A stretch of DNA of 12,791 bases from Kiritimatiellales bacterium (lineage in GTDB: Bacteria; Verrucomicrobiota; Kiritimatiellia; Kiritimatiellales; Pontiellaceae): assembly GCA_021734595.1 (NCBI GenBank), contig JAIPIO010000096.1, positions 1-12,791 on the forward strand. The letters are read 5' to 3'. Position numbers and translations under genes: made by a program. Shown in pieces: positions 1 to 9,100 of this stretch; the stretch's first letter is position 1, and each line of letters begins with the position of its first letter. The notes beneath the pieces were generated by a model that saw only the letters and a list, made by a program, of their open reading frames with translations, did not search any database and was not told where the DNA came from.

Positions 1-9
1 GACTAGGGA

Positions 10-1473
10 ATGAGATGGATTCGTGTCGCTGTGTTTATGCTGGTATGTCTATGCAGTGCGGTTGATGCACATGCTACCGTCAAACCCAACATCCTATTCA
101 TTATTGCAGACGACCTGCGCTACGACGGTTTGGCGTGCAATGGCAATCCGCACATCCAGACCCCTCACATCGATCGGATCGCGCAGGACGGGATCAATTT
201 CCGTTCGGCCTACGTTACCACGCCGATCTGTTCACCGAGCCGGGCGAGTTTTCTGTCGGGGCTCTATGCGAGTACGCATCGGATTTACAACATCAACACC
301 AACGGCAGCGAGATTCTAGGGGACCGGCTGATCACGTTCCCGCAGTTTCTGCGCCGCGCCGGCTACCGCACCGGTTTCATCGGAAAATGGCACATGGGTT
401 TCGACGATACCCGGCGGCAGGGGTTCGATGAATGGATCAGTTTCAAAGGACAGGGGCAGTACCGCGACCCGGTGGTCAACGAAAACGGACAACGGAAGCA
501 ATTAAGCGAATACATGACCGACTACCTCAATCGCAAGGCGCTGGAGTTTATTGAGCAGGATCCAAAGGCCGAACAACCCTTCATGCTTTATCTTTCCCAC
601 AAAGCGGTTCACATCCCCTATCTCCCGGCTTCTCGGCACGAAAACAACTATCCCGACTACAAATACAAGCCGCCGGTCAGCGCCGATGACGACCTCCGGG
701 ATCAACCAACCGCCGACGCCCGTGTCAAAAAGAAGCCCTTGCCCTACACCAATCGTGTCAAAGCGAAGTTCGAAGTCATCCAAAACTTTGATGCCCTCCC
801 CGAACCCCAAGAGCCGCGTTGGGGCCGAGGCAAGGATCCCGAGTCCAACATTCGGGACCAGATGAGCACGCTGCAATCAGTCGATGACGGGGTTGGACTA
901 CTGATTGCCGCACTTGAAAAGCGCGGGATTCTTGATCAAACACTGATCGTTTTCACGAGCGACAACGGGTTCCTGCAGGGTGAGCACGGTATATTCAACC
1001 AGAAACGCGTCGCCTTCGAGGAATCGATCCGTATTCCGCTACTGATGCGCTACCCGCCCCTGATCACCCCTGCCTCCGCAAGCGACTGCTTCGTGCTCAA
1101 CATTGATATCGCTCCGACTTTTCTTGAACTGGCGGGCATCAAGGTACCCCCGCTGTTGCAGGGGAAATCACTACTGCCGCTATTCCATGATCAGCAAGCC
1201 ACGGACTGGCGCAATGCGTTCTTCGTAGAATACTTCATGGAAAAAACCAGCCGCTCCTTTCCCTCATGGCAGATGATGCGAGACGGCGACTGGAAGTACA
1301 TCCACTATCCAAACCTGCTCGATGCCGACGAACTTTACGATCTTTCGAGCGACCCGCACGAGATGACCAACCTGGTTCGGACGGAAGGCACGGCCGCCAT
1401 CTGCCAAAAGCTGAAAAAGCAGATCAACGCCCGGGCCGCCGAGCTGGGCCGGACCCGTTCGAACGATTTTTAA
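10..1473 (+). CDS. Secreted S1-family sulfatase (formylglycine type), first of three
   Basis: Hydrolyses a sulfate ester, probably on a polysaccharide, outside the cytoplasm. The 487-residue product starts with a signal peptide (about residues 1-22, ending near VDAHA). Residues D34-D35 form the first metal-binding pair. C74 in CSPSR (74-78) is the cysteine oxidised to formylglycine, GKWH gives K126/H128, H201 follows SHKAV, and D318-N319 in TSDNG complete the calcium site, with K332 nearby. All core S1 residues are present and the length is normal. The SDNGFLQGEHG segment and the EESIRIPLLMRYP stretch resemble the N-acetylglucosamine-6-sulfatase-like branch more than the other two sulfatases here, but I cannot assign substrate or subfamily. 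The ATG at 10 has an AGGGA stretch very close to it, and a TAG at 4-6 may end an upstream gene. The start is kept because it gives a full signal peptide. A gap of 41 nt to the isomerase gene suggests co-transcription. Confidence 0.93.
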   Translation: MRWIRVAVFMLVCLCSAVDAHATVKPNILFIIADDLRYDGLACNGNPHIQTPHIDRIAQDGINFRSAYVTTPICSPSRASFLSGLYASTHRIYNINTNGSEILGDRLITFPQFLRRAGYRTGFIGKWHMGFDDTRRQGFDEWISFKGQGQYRDPVVNENGQRKQLSEYMTDYLNRKALEFIEQDPKAEQPFMLYLSHKAVHIPYLPASRHENNYPDYKYKPPVSADDDLRDQPTADARVKKKPLPYTNRVKAKFEVIQNFDALPEPQEPRWGRGKDPESNIRDQMSTLQSVDDGVGLLIAALEKRGILDQTLIVFTSDNGFLQGEHGIFNQKRVAFEESIRIPLLMRYPPLITPASASDCFVLNIDIAPTFLELAGIKVPPLLQGKSLLPLFHDQQATDWRNAFFVEYFMEKTSRSFPSWQMMRDGDWKYIHYPNLLDADELYDLSSDPHEMTNLVRTEGTAAICQKLKKQINARAAELGRTRSNDF

Positions 1474-1514
1474 AGGGAAGTTTGCTTAGCGTGTTTAATC
1501 GAGAGGAAGGAACG

Positions 1515-2936
1515 ATGACTGAAGTTGTAGACCGCTACCTGATTGCGGAGCCCGCTGCGCATCTGAGACGCCCCCTGGCAAAAATACAGCCGGTGCTGGC
1601 CAAACAGGGTACGCCAAACATAGATATCGAAAAGTTGCGGGCAACCGTCGGTGGCGTGGCGGTAATCAACGAAATGATTGCCATTGAATCGCCGGAGCAC
1701 TGGGCGGAGGTGATTGGCGGCCTCGGCAACGATGTAGACGCCATACTTCCCGTCAGCATTCCCGCGTATCCCACGGAAATATGGAACTCGCATCCCCAGC
1801 CGCTGGTGGACCGCGGTCTGCCGTTGATCTTCTGGCCGCTGGTCGAATTCGACGAACCCGATTTCTGGCGATGGTCGGCCCGTGATTTTCTACAGGCGCT
1901 AGGCGTGGAGGTGCAGATCATCAAAAACCAGCGGCACGGATTGGCCTTTCTCAAGGCCCTGGGCATGAAACGCATGCTGAACGGGGCGAAACTGGTGGTT
2001 TTCGGCGAACAGAATTTTCCATGGAACGCCCACGCCGCCGGGCATCTGATTCAGGAAAGCCTAGGAACGGAAATCGTGGTGAAGACACTGGAGGATATGC
2101 GCTCTCGCTATGACCGCTTCAGTGATGAAGAGGTGGACAGGGTCTGGAATAAGCGCAAGGGTCGCTATATTAACAAAGGTGCCTCCGAGGATGAATTGAA
2201 ACTCGCGATCAAGGTCTACCTTTCCATCCGGTCCATTCTGGAAGAGGAGCAGGCCTTGGGCTTCGGCGTCAACTGCTACGGGGATCTTATTATCAAGGGC
2301 GGCCGCGATGTTCCCTGCCTGGCGCAGATGCTATGCCGCGAGGATGGATACATTGCGGCGTGCGACGGGGATTTCTGCGCCATGATGAGCATGGTTCTCA
2401 TAACGTACTATCTGGACAAGACCTGCATGATGTCAAACATGTATCCGGTCAGCTATGTTGGTGCCTTGCAAGATCATTTCGGCGGAAATCCGCTGTCCCC
2501 CAACAAAGACCTCTACGCAAGGAATCGCTGGAAAAACATGGCCCGTTTGGCCCACTGCGGATTCATCGGCGTGATTTCGCCTGAAATGAGCCGCAACGGA
2601 AAAGGGGTCCTGAAAGATTGGGGCGGCACCTGGGAAATCAAGCGCGACGGCAAGGGATGCGGCGTTGCCACGGACCTTCGGGGCGGCGAAAAAATGACCG
2701 TTGTCGAACTCTGCTTCGACGGTCGGACCCTGTTGCTGGCCGACGGCTCGGTGCTGGAGAGTACGCACCATGAAGGCATGCCGCACTGCGAATCGTCTGC
2801 CCTGCTGGAATTCCGCGATCTGGAAGCCTTTGTGGAAAATATTTCCCGCGAACATACGGCGATTGTCTACGGCGAGCACATTGAGGAACTACAGGTGCTC
2901 GCAGACGTGCTTGGACTTCAAACAAAAATATTCTAA
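1515..2936 (+). CDS. L-fucose/L-arabinose isomerase-like sugar isomerase
   Basis: Predicted cytoplasmic aldose-ketose isomerase of the fucose/arabinose isomerase fold, 473 residues, with no signal peptide. The frame is open from 1266, inside the preceding gene, but the ATG at 1515 has a strong GAGGAAGG ribosome site at 1503-1510. The C-terminal half shows the family signature AACDGDFCAMMSM (281-293). The usual C-E-x-D metal-ligand motif seems to read C-D-G-D here (D284, D286). Near the end, REHTAIVYGEH (445-455) contains H447, which fits the third metal-site residue, before the family-typical tail EELQVLADVLG. It is shorter than E. coli FucI (about 590) and close to the short fucose-isomerase-like group. 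The FGGY kinase gene starts 13 nt downstream, so the pair probably isomerises and then phosphorylates one monosaccharide. L-fucose, D-arabinose or another deoxy/aldose sugar are possible substrates and the sequence does not decide. Confidence 0.85.
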   Translation: MTEVVDRYLIAEPAAHLRRPLAKIQPVLAKQGTPNIDIEKLRATVGGVAVINEMIAIESPEHWAEVIGGLGNDVDAILPVSIPAYPTEIWNSHPQPLVDRGLPLIFWPLVEFDEPDFWRWSARDFLQALGVEVQIIKNQRHGLAFLKALGMKRMLNGAKLVVFGEQNFPWNAHAAGHLIQESLGTEIVVKTLEDMRSRYDRFSDEEVDRVWNKRKGRYINKGASEDELKLAIKVYLSIRSILEEEQALGFGVNCYGDLIIKGGRDVPCLAQMLCREDGYIAACDGDFCAMMSMVLITYYLDKTCMMSNMYPVSYVGALQDHFGGNPLSPNKDLYARNRWKNMARLAHCGFIGVISPEMSRNGKGVLKDWGGTWEIKRDGKGCGVATDLRGGEKMTVVELCFDGRTLLLADGSVLESTHHEGMPHCESSALLEFRDLEAFVENISREHTAIVYGEHIEELQVLADVLGLQTKIF

Positions 2937-2949
2937 CGGGATCCCCCTT

Positions 2950-4335
2950 ATGAAATTTGTTGGCTTGGACATCGGCACCACCTCAATCTGCGGACTCGTG
3001 CTGGATGCGCAGACCGGTTGTGTTCTGGCCTCGGAGACGAGGAGGAATGATACGGCCCTGTCTTCGGATAAGGATTGGGAGCGCATTCAGGATCCTGCCG
3101 CCATTCTGGAGATCACGACCGCCATTCTGGATTCCTTCATTTCCGTCCATGATAATATTGGGGGCATTGCCCTGACCGGGCAAATGCACGGCATCGTTTA
3201 CGTGAATGAAAAAGGCAACGCGGCAAGCCCGCTGTACACGTGGCAAGATGGGAGCGGAAATCGGCCGTACCGGAACGGAAAAACCTACGCCGAAGTGATG
3301 TCTGGGCAGACCGGCTACCCGATTTCCTCGGGAATGGGATGCGTTACCCTCTATCATCATCTGCTCAACGGTTGTGTGCCGGGTGATGCGGCGTGCATCT
3401 GTACGATTCATGACTATGTGTCCATGAAGCTCGTTGGGAAAACCGCACCCAAAATGGACCCGACGGATGCCGCCAGCCTCGGGTGCTTCAATTTACAGTC
3501 GCTGCGATTTGATGAGCAGGCTCTCGCAAAAGCCGGGTTGGACAGTTCCATCCTGCCGGAAATAGTTCCCTCATCCGAGGAGCTGGGGAAAACAAAGCAA
3601 GGCATTCCCGTCTATGCGGCCATGGGAGACAACCAGGCCAGCTTTCTCGGAGCAGTGAAGGAAATGGATCGCTCCGTATTGGTCAATGTGGGCACTGGAA
3701 GCCAGGTGTCGGCGTATCTTGATGAATACATAGAAACGCCCGGCTTGGATATTCGGCCCTTCCCCTCTGGGGGCTATCTCTACGTCGGGGCACCTTTGTG
3801 CGGAGGCAGAAGCTTTTCGCTGCTAAAGGATTTTTTCAGCAAGACGCTGGTCTTGTTCACCGGGCAAACCTCCGATGCCATCTACGATATTATGGCCACG
3901 GTGCCTTTCGATCACCTGCCGGAGAAAGAGTTGCTCAACGTAGATGCGCGTTTTGCCGGTTCCCGCTCTGTTCCAGAAGTTCGCGGATCCATCGAAAACA
4001 TCGGCATGAATAATCTCACCCCCGAAAATCTGGTGCTCTCCTTTCAAATGGGCATGGCGAAGGAGCTTTACGATTTATACACTCTCTTTCCCGAACCGTT
4101 GAAACACAAGGTACAATCACTGGCAGGTTCAGGCAATGGTGTGCGGAAAAACAAGGTGCTTCAACAGTGCCTTGAAAAACAGTTCAAATATCCAATCCGC
4201 ATTCCTGTCTATGAGGAAGAAGCTTCCTACGGCGCCGCCCTGCTCGCCGGTTTGGGCGCTGGCTTTTTTCAACACATCAATGAAGTTGGACGATTAATCC
4301 GTGACAAAGCGCCTGATGGGGCCATTCTACGATAA
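2950..4335 (+). CDS. FGGY-family carbohydrate kinase, sedoheptulokinase-like
   Basis: Predicted ATP-dependent ketose kinase, 461 residues, cytoplasmic. The N-terminal phosphate-binding DIGTTS lies at 7-12. ALTGQMHG (74-81) is characteristic of the xylulokinase/sedoheptulokinase branch. GDNQASF (226-232) supplies the catalytic base D227, NVGTGSQ (246-252) is the second ATPase-fold phosphate loop, AGSGNGVRKN (392-401) is the adenosine-binding motif, and EEEASYGAAL (422-431) is the typical C-terminal FGGY signature. The length is slightly below human sedoheptulokinase (about 478). The frame is open upstream to 2701 inside the isomerase gene, but the ATG at 2950 gives the expected N-terminus. The ribosome site is weak (CGGGATCC), so translation may be coupled to the isomerase stop 13 nt before. 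Pairing with an isomerase suggests it phosphorylates the ketose product. The exact sugar is not resolved. No aldolase follows in the window. Confidence 0.88.
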   Translation: MKFVGLDIGTTSICGLVLDAQTGCVLASETRRNDTALSSDKDWERIQDPAAILEITTAILDSFISVHDNIGGIALTGQMHGIVYVNEKGNAASPLYTWQDGSGNRPYRNGKTYAEVMSGQTGYPISSGMGCVTLYHHLLNGCVPGDAACICTIHDYVSMKLVGKTAPKMDPTDAASLGCFNLQSLRFDEQALAKAGLDSSILPEIVPSSEELGKTKQGIPVYAAMGDNQASFLGAVKEMDRSVLVNVGTGSQVSAYLDEYIETPGLDIRPFPSGGYLYVGAPLCGGRSFSLLKDFFSKTLVLFTGQTSDAIYDIMATVPFDHLPEKELLNVDARFAGSRSVPEVRGSIENIGMNNLTPENLVLSFQMGMAKELYDLYTLFPEPLKHKVQSLAGSGNGVRKNKVLQQCLEKQFKYPIRIPVYEEEASYGAALLAGLGAGFFQHINEVGRLIRDKAPDGAILR

Positions 4336-4460
4336 ATATATTCGCATGTATCAATACAATGGAAAGACCTCGCATGGATAACCGAAACTGAATACGATGT
4401 GGTTTACTGTAAATAAGAGTCCACATCAAGTTACAGGGAGAGAATGGAAGAAAATTTAGA

Positions 4461-4523
4461 CCGGATTTACGGGATGAACAGGATTTTATTGAATCTATCC
4501 GGTAAATCCTGTTAATCCCTGTC
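4461..4523. repeat. Imperfect intergenic palindrome built of GGATTTAC/AACAGGAT half-sites
   Basis: In the 207-nt gap between kinase and second sulfatase. The arm AACAGGATTT (4477-4486) pairs perfectly with AAATCCTGTT (4504-4513), and the stem extends outwards through GGGAT (4471-4475) with ATCCC (4515-4519) around one mismatch and one bulge. CCGGA (4461-4465) can also pair with TCCGG (4498-4502), giving an alternative fold. There is no strong U-run after the stem (GTC then seven A), so it is not a canonical terminator. From memory, very similar GGATTTACAGGAT...ATCCTGTTAATCC palindromes occur between genes in many environmental bacteria, which suggests a dispersed repeat. The rest of 4336-4542 shows no gene. 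Confidence 0.7.
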
Positions 4524-4542
4524 AAAAAAAGGAGAAGCAACA

Positions 4543-6021
4543 ATGCAGAGACAACTCGCAATCATACTGGCCGCCGTATTAACGGTATTCGCCGCAGAAG
4601 CAAAATCACTCAAGGGCACCCGCCCCAATATCATCATGGTCATGACCGACGACCAGGGCATGGGTGATCTCTCCTGCATGGGCAACACTGTGCTAAAGAC
4701 ACCCAACCTCGACAAGTTCTATAAAATGTCGACGCGCTTCCGCGAGTTCCACGTCAGCCCGACCTGCGCGCCGACGCGCTCGGCCATCATGTGCGGCCGT
4801 CACGAATTCCGCAACGGCGTCACCCACACCATCAAGGAGCGCGAGCTGATGAACCCCGCCTCCACCACCATGCCGCAGGTGCTTCGCACCGCCGGATATG
4901 AAACCGGCATCTTCGGCAAATGGCATCTTGGCGACGATGACGAACACCAGCCCTACAACCGCGGCTTTTCCGAAGTGTTTATCCACGGTGCCGGCGGCAT
5001 TGGCCAATCCTACGAAGGCAGCTGCGCCGACTTCCCGCCCAACCAGGAAAAGGAAGGAAAATATTTCGACAACGCCATCCTCCACAACGACACCATCGTC
5101 ATGACCAAGGGTTTCTGCACCGATGTCTTCTTCCAGGCCGCCCTCGGATGGATCAAGAAGCAGCACGAATCCAAAACGCCCTTCCTCGCCTACATCACCC
5201 CCAACGCACCCCACGGCCCGATGATCGCCCCCGAAAAATACAAGAAGCGCTTCCTCGATCTCGGTTGGGACGAAAACCTTGCCGGGCGCTACGGCATGAT
5301 CGAAAACATCGACGACAACTTTGGCCTGCTCATGCAGAAACTCGACGAATGGAATGCCTGGGACAACACGCTGGTCATCTTCATGACCGACAACGGCCAG
5401 TCTACGCGCAGCGGCAAACTCAATGGCAAAAGACAGAACCTTTTCGCTGGCGGATTCAAAACCGGCAAAGGCTCTGTATTCGAGGGCGGCACCCACGTTC
5501 CCGCCTTCTGGCGATGGAAGGGCGTGCTGGGCGAAGGAACCGACATCAACGCGCTCACCGCCCACATCGACCTCTACAAAACCTTCGCCGACCTTGCCGG
5601 CGCCAGGATTCCCAAGGGCATCCAGCACATCGATGGCCGGACGCTTTTGCCGCTGCTGGAAAATCCCAAAGCCAAATGGGCCGACCGCGAACTTTTCGCG
5701 CATAAGGGACGCTGGGCAAAGGACGCCGATCCCAACGAATCGCAATACAAGAGCTTTGGCGTGCGCACCCAGCGCTGGCGCCTGGTCGGCAAGGAGCTGT
5801 ACGACATCTCCAAAGACCCGTACGAAGCCACCGACGTCGCATCGGAACATCCTGAAGTCGTTGAACGCCTCATGAAGGCCTACGACAAATGGTGGGTCGA
5901 CACCGTGCCGCTGATGATCAATGAAGACCGCCCCTACGCCAAGGAGCACCCGCAGGAAGTCCGCTACGAAAAGCAAAAAGCCGAGCGCGGCATCCCCGAC
6001 TGGGTTCCGCCGAAGCTGTAG
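4543..6021 (+). CDS. Secreted S1-family sulfatase (arylsulfatase-like), second of three
   Basis: 492-residue sulfate-ester hydrolase with a signal peptide (about residues 1-20, AEA near the cleavage site). Metal ligands D36-D37 lie in TDDQGMGD, C75 in CAPTR (75-79) is the formylglycine cysteine, GKWHLG (125-130) gives K126/H128, NAPHG gives H224, and TDNG (282-285) gives D283-N284. TGKGSVFEGGTHVP (307-320) is the conserved active-site loop with K309. The C-terminus ends ...PDWVPPKL, as in a common arylsulfatase subgroup. Start ATG 4543 follows AGGAG at 4530-4534. It resembles the third sulfatase in layout more than the first. Its last 117 nt recur at 93% identity downstream (9562-9678), which shows that a paralogue once existed in this locus. 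A 491-codon ORF on the opposite strand is a compositional shadow. The substrate is not deducible. Confidence 0.95.
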   Translation: MQRQLAIILAAVLTVFAAEAKSLKGTRPNIIMVMTDDQGMGDLSCMGNTVLKTPNLDKFYKMSTRFREFHVSPTCAPTRSAIMCGRHEFRNGVTHTIKERELMNPASTTMPQVLRTAGYETGIFGKWHLGDDDEHQPYNRGFSEVFIHGAGGIGQSYEGSCADFPPNQEKEGKYFDNAILHNDTIVMTKGFCTDVFFQAALGWIKKQHESKTPFLAYITPNAPHGPMIAPEKYKKRFLDLGWDENLAGRYGMIENIDDNFGLLMQKLDEWNAWDNTLVIFMTDNGQSTRSGKLNGKRQNLFAGGFKTGKGSVFEGGTHVPAFWRWKGVLGEGTDINALTAHIDLYKTFADLAGARIPKGIQHIDGRTLLPLLENPKAKWADRELFAHKGRWAKDADPNESQYKSFGVRTQRWRLVGKELYDISKDPYEATDVASEHPEVVERLMKAYDKWWVDTVPLMINEDRPYAKEHPQEVRYEKQKAERGIPDWVPPKL

Positions 6022-6024
6022 TAG

Positions 6025-6064
6025 TTTTCCAATGGTTGGAACAAAAGTTCCAACCATTGGAAAA
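6025..6064. repeat. Perfect 18-bp hairpin made of two TTCCAA-N3-TTGGAA palindromes
   Basis: Left arm TTTTCCAATGGTTGGAAC (6025-6042), AAAA loop (6043-6046) and exactly complementary right arm (6047-6064), starting three bases after the second sulfatase's stop codon. Each arm is itself a palindrome: TTCCAA-TGG-TTGGAA at 6027-6041 and TTCCAA-CCA-TTGGAA at 6048-6062. A third copy is at 9526-9540. T-runs lie before and A-runs after the stem on either strand, the reverse of an intrinsic terminator. It is therefore better read as an mRNA-stabilising hairpin, dispersed repeat or paired operator than as a standard terminator. Confidence 0.85.
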
Positions 6065-6128
6065 AAGATACTCAAGCGGCAATATGCGCACCCCTGCCGA
6101 CGTCTTACATCAAAGAAAGGCGGGCGGA

Positions 6129-9100
6129 ATGAAAAACGTTTACAAAAGATTCGCAGTTGCGTTCGCAATATTTACCCCGTTCTTTTGCATTGCATCCAAG
6201 GAGCCCAACCTGCTGGTGAATCCCGGCTTCGAGATGGAAAATTCCAGTCCTTGGAAGGGTGTGGAAATGCGAGGCGAAAGCCGATTCGATATCGACCGGA
6301 CATTGGCCGCCAGCGGCACGTCCTGTGCAAAACTTGCGGGAGGGCGAACGAGCTTCGGCATGTGGAGGCAGCGTGTGGCGGTTGAGAGCGGCCGGGTCTA
6401 CTCGCTTCAGGGACAAGTCGCATTCGAAAACATTGAACCGCCCGGGGAATGCCGCCTGGAAATTGTGTTTCTTGATGATCACAACCGCCTTCTACAGCGC
6501 CTTCCTCTGCCGGGGCATACCGGATCGCGCGGTTTTTCGCTGGATTATCCTTCTGGGCTGAAGACCCGGGTGCCCGATGATGCGGTCGCGGCGCAGATCA
6601 ACCTTTGCCTGCGCGGAGGCGGCACCGCCTGGTTCGACGACCTGTGTTTCAGCGAAGTCCCGGTCGGCAGCATAGAGGGGATCGTAACGGCGGAGGGCAA
6701 CCCTTTGCCGGAGGCGCGTGTGCGGCTGCACGGTGCCATCTTCGGTAAAGAATATGAAACACGCACCGACGGAAACGGGCGCTATCGCCTGGATGACATT
6801 CCCGCAAGCTTCCCTCGCTATGTCCTGATGTGTTCCAAAGAAAACTACCAGACCCGCACGGCCGGTGATCTGGATATTGCAGACGGGGAAACCATAACCG
6901 CCAATTTTGAGATCGTTCCCGGTGTCGATCCCGACCTGTTGGAGATCCGGTTTGGCACACTGGCGGAATCGAGCATGACACCGCGCAACACCATTCCGGA
7001 CGGTGCAGTCATCCCGAACACCGCCACCGGATACCCCGAAGAGGTCCGGTGTTTTCTTGAGCCCGATGAATACACCCAGTCCAGCCATCCCGAAGTTGTT
7101 GCTCAGGCCCGGCGCATTCTGGACACCGTGCCATCCGCTGACAGAAGCGACACACGGGCGGTCGCCTGGGCGCTTTTCGAGTGGATGAGCCGGAACATTG
7201 AGCACGACAGCATTCTTGAAAAAGGCGGCAATCGAAGGGAGAAACCCTTTTCGGATGCCACCAGCGGAATCTGGCAGACGATCAGCGGCGAGGGATGGTG
7301 CTGGGGAAAGAGCTTTCTCGATTGGTGCTACCGCCCCGACGAACTGCTGAGAACCCGCTGCGGGATCTGCGTTGAACAAAGTCTCCTGATGGCGGCCATG
7401 ATGCGGACGCTGAATATTCCCGCACGAACCTCCTCTGGATCCTACGAGTTCTACGCCTGTGCTCCCAACCAAACCGGCGTCTGGATCCACGGCAGCGCGA
7501 CCGCCGGACGCACCTCGTTCCGCGAAACCGGTCGGCTCGGAACCGGGTTCGAGGGCCAAACGCCGGAAATCCGCTACTCCGTCTGTGGCGTTTCGGTCAT
7601 TCACGAAGACTGGAATGCGGAGAATAAAATACTTTGGCGTGAACGCCACCCCTGGGGGGAACGGTATGAAGCCACCGCCGCTGGAGAACAACAAGCCCTA
7701 AAGGATTTGACCGCCTTCGCCCGGACGGGCGAAGCCCCTCGCGGCGCACTTTCAAAACCACGCGGCCGCCCGAACGAAAACCCGCGCGATGTGCGGCGCG
7801 AAAATCGTCCGCCGGAAAAAACAAAACAGATCCACTACAGCGCGCTCACCCTGAACCTCTGCAACATCGGCACCCAGCGCATCCTGGATGTCCGCTTCCC
7901 GCTCGCCTCGGCATCCGATGCTGAAATGCCCGAAGCTATCTGCAAAACCTGGAGCAACCATCCCGAATGCGTCACCCGCACCTGGGTTGAAACTACAGAT
8001 AATCCTCCCGCCAAGGGTGCGGAACGCTGGTTCCACATTGAATTCAATTTGGAATCCCTGCTGGAACAGTCCAATGAAGCAGCATCCGAAAACGAACCCA
8101 CGACGATCCTTCCTGTCGCATCCGAAACCGTCTCTGTGGTTTCCGCCCTGCCGCAGGCAGAGTCCGGCGCGAATATCAGCGGAGAGCCGGTTTTCAAAAC
8201 GGAAACCCTAGCGACCGTAAACGGCCGCCTTGAGCTGCATCTTGACAGCAACCCGGTTTGGATTATTGAAGGTGATATGACTAGCCAGCGCGGGCTGGCA
8301 ACCTCGGACTCTCCTTTCGGCATCCATCCGGCAACCGCACCCGGCGGGGACTACACGTATGCCAGCGAAATCGGAATCGACTGGGAGCGTGCGGGCAAGT
8401 ACTTCATGTGGGTTTTATCAGACCCCAGCCTGAATGGCATCTACGACTGGTCGGGCTACGATCCCTATTTCCACAATGTGCCCGCCGGAATGCAGATCAT
8501 GAAGAATATCACAGTCGCCCACGACGGTATGGTGAAGGTGCCGGGCCGCAGAACACATCAATCGCAGAACCACCGGCAGATACCCGACATTTCGCGGCAT
8601 TTGGACGGCACCACCTATCGCCCCGCGGACAGCGAAGCCTACAGCCGGTGGGTTCAAGCCGCCGTGGAACGCTACGACGGCGACGGCACCGACGATATGC
8701 CCGGACTGTCCAACCCGGTCAAATACTGGCAGATCGACAACGAGCCACCTCGATTGCGCGAGGGATACGCCGACCTCGTGCGAATCACATATTCGGCCAT
8801 AAAAAAGGCCGATCCGACCACACAGGTGCTGCTCGGCGGCTTGGAACTCCCCGTGGAAGAACGATCCCGCAAAAACTGGACCCGCACCCAGTTGCCGATC
8901 CTTCGCGAGCTCGGCGGCAATGATATCGACATTCTTGATTTGCACTATTTCGGGAAAGTCGGCGGCTGGGAAAACATGCCCGATGCTCTGGATCGCGTGC
9001 GCCGAGATCTTGAGGACTGCGGCTTCAGCCGCAGTCTGCCGATTTGGATCACCGAAACCGGAACCTATTCGGGAAGCCCGGCCAATAGGCGCGGCGACGA

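Noticed and set aside
1266..1514. Extended start of the isomerase frame inside the first sulfatase
   Set aside because: The translation is a shadow of the sulfatase C-terminus; the ATG at 1515 has a clear GAGGAAGG ribosome site.
6025..6064. Intrinsic terminator after the second sulfatase
   Set aside because: Strong stem, but no T-run follows it on either strand; A-runs follow instead.
6036..6128. N-terminal extension of the multidomain protein from TTG 6036
   Set aside because: It starts inside the hairpin, lacks a ribosome site and would place the signal peptide internally; the ATG at 6129 has AAAGG and gives a normal leader.
4693..6168. 491-codon ORF on the minus strand opposite the second sulfatase
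   Set aside because: It covers a sulfatase with all catalytic motifs, has low-complexity V/G/F-rich translation with no recognisable domain, and arises from GC-biased third positions.
6492..7694. 400-codon minus-strand ORF opposite the transglutaminase-like region
   Set aside because: No motifs and no ribosome site; it is a shadow of the large + strand gene.
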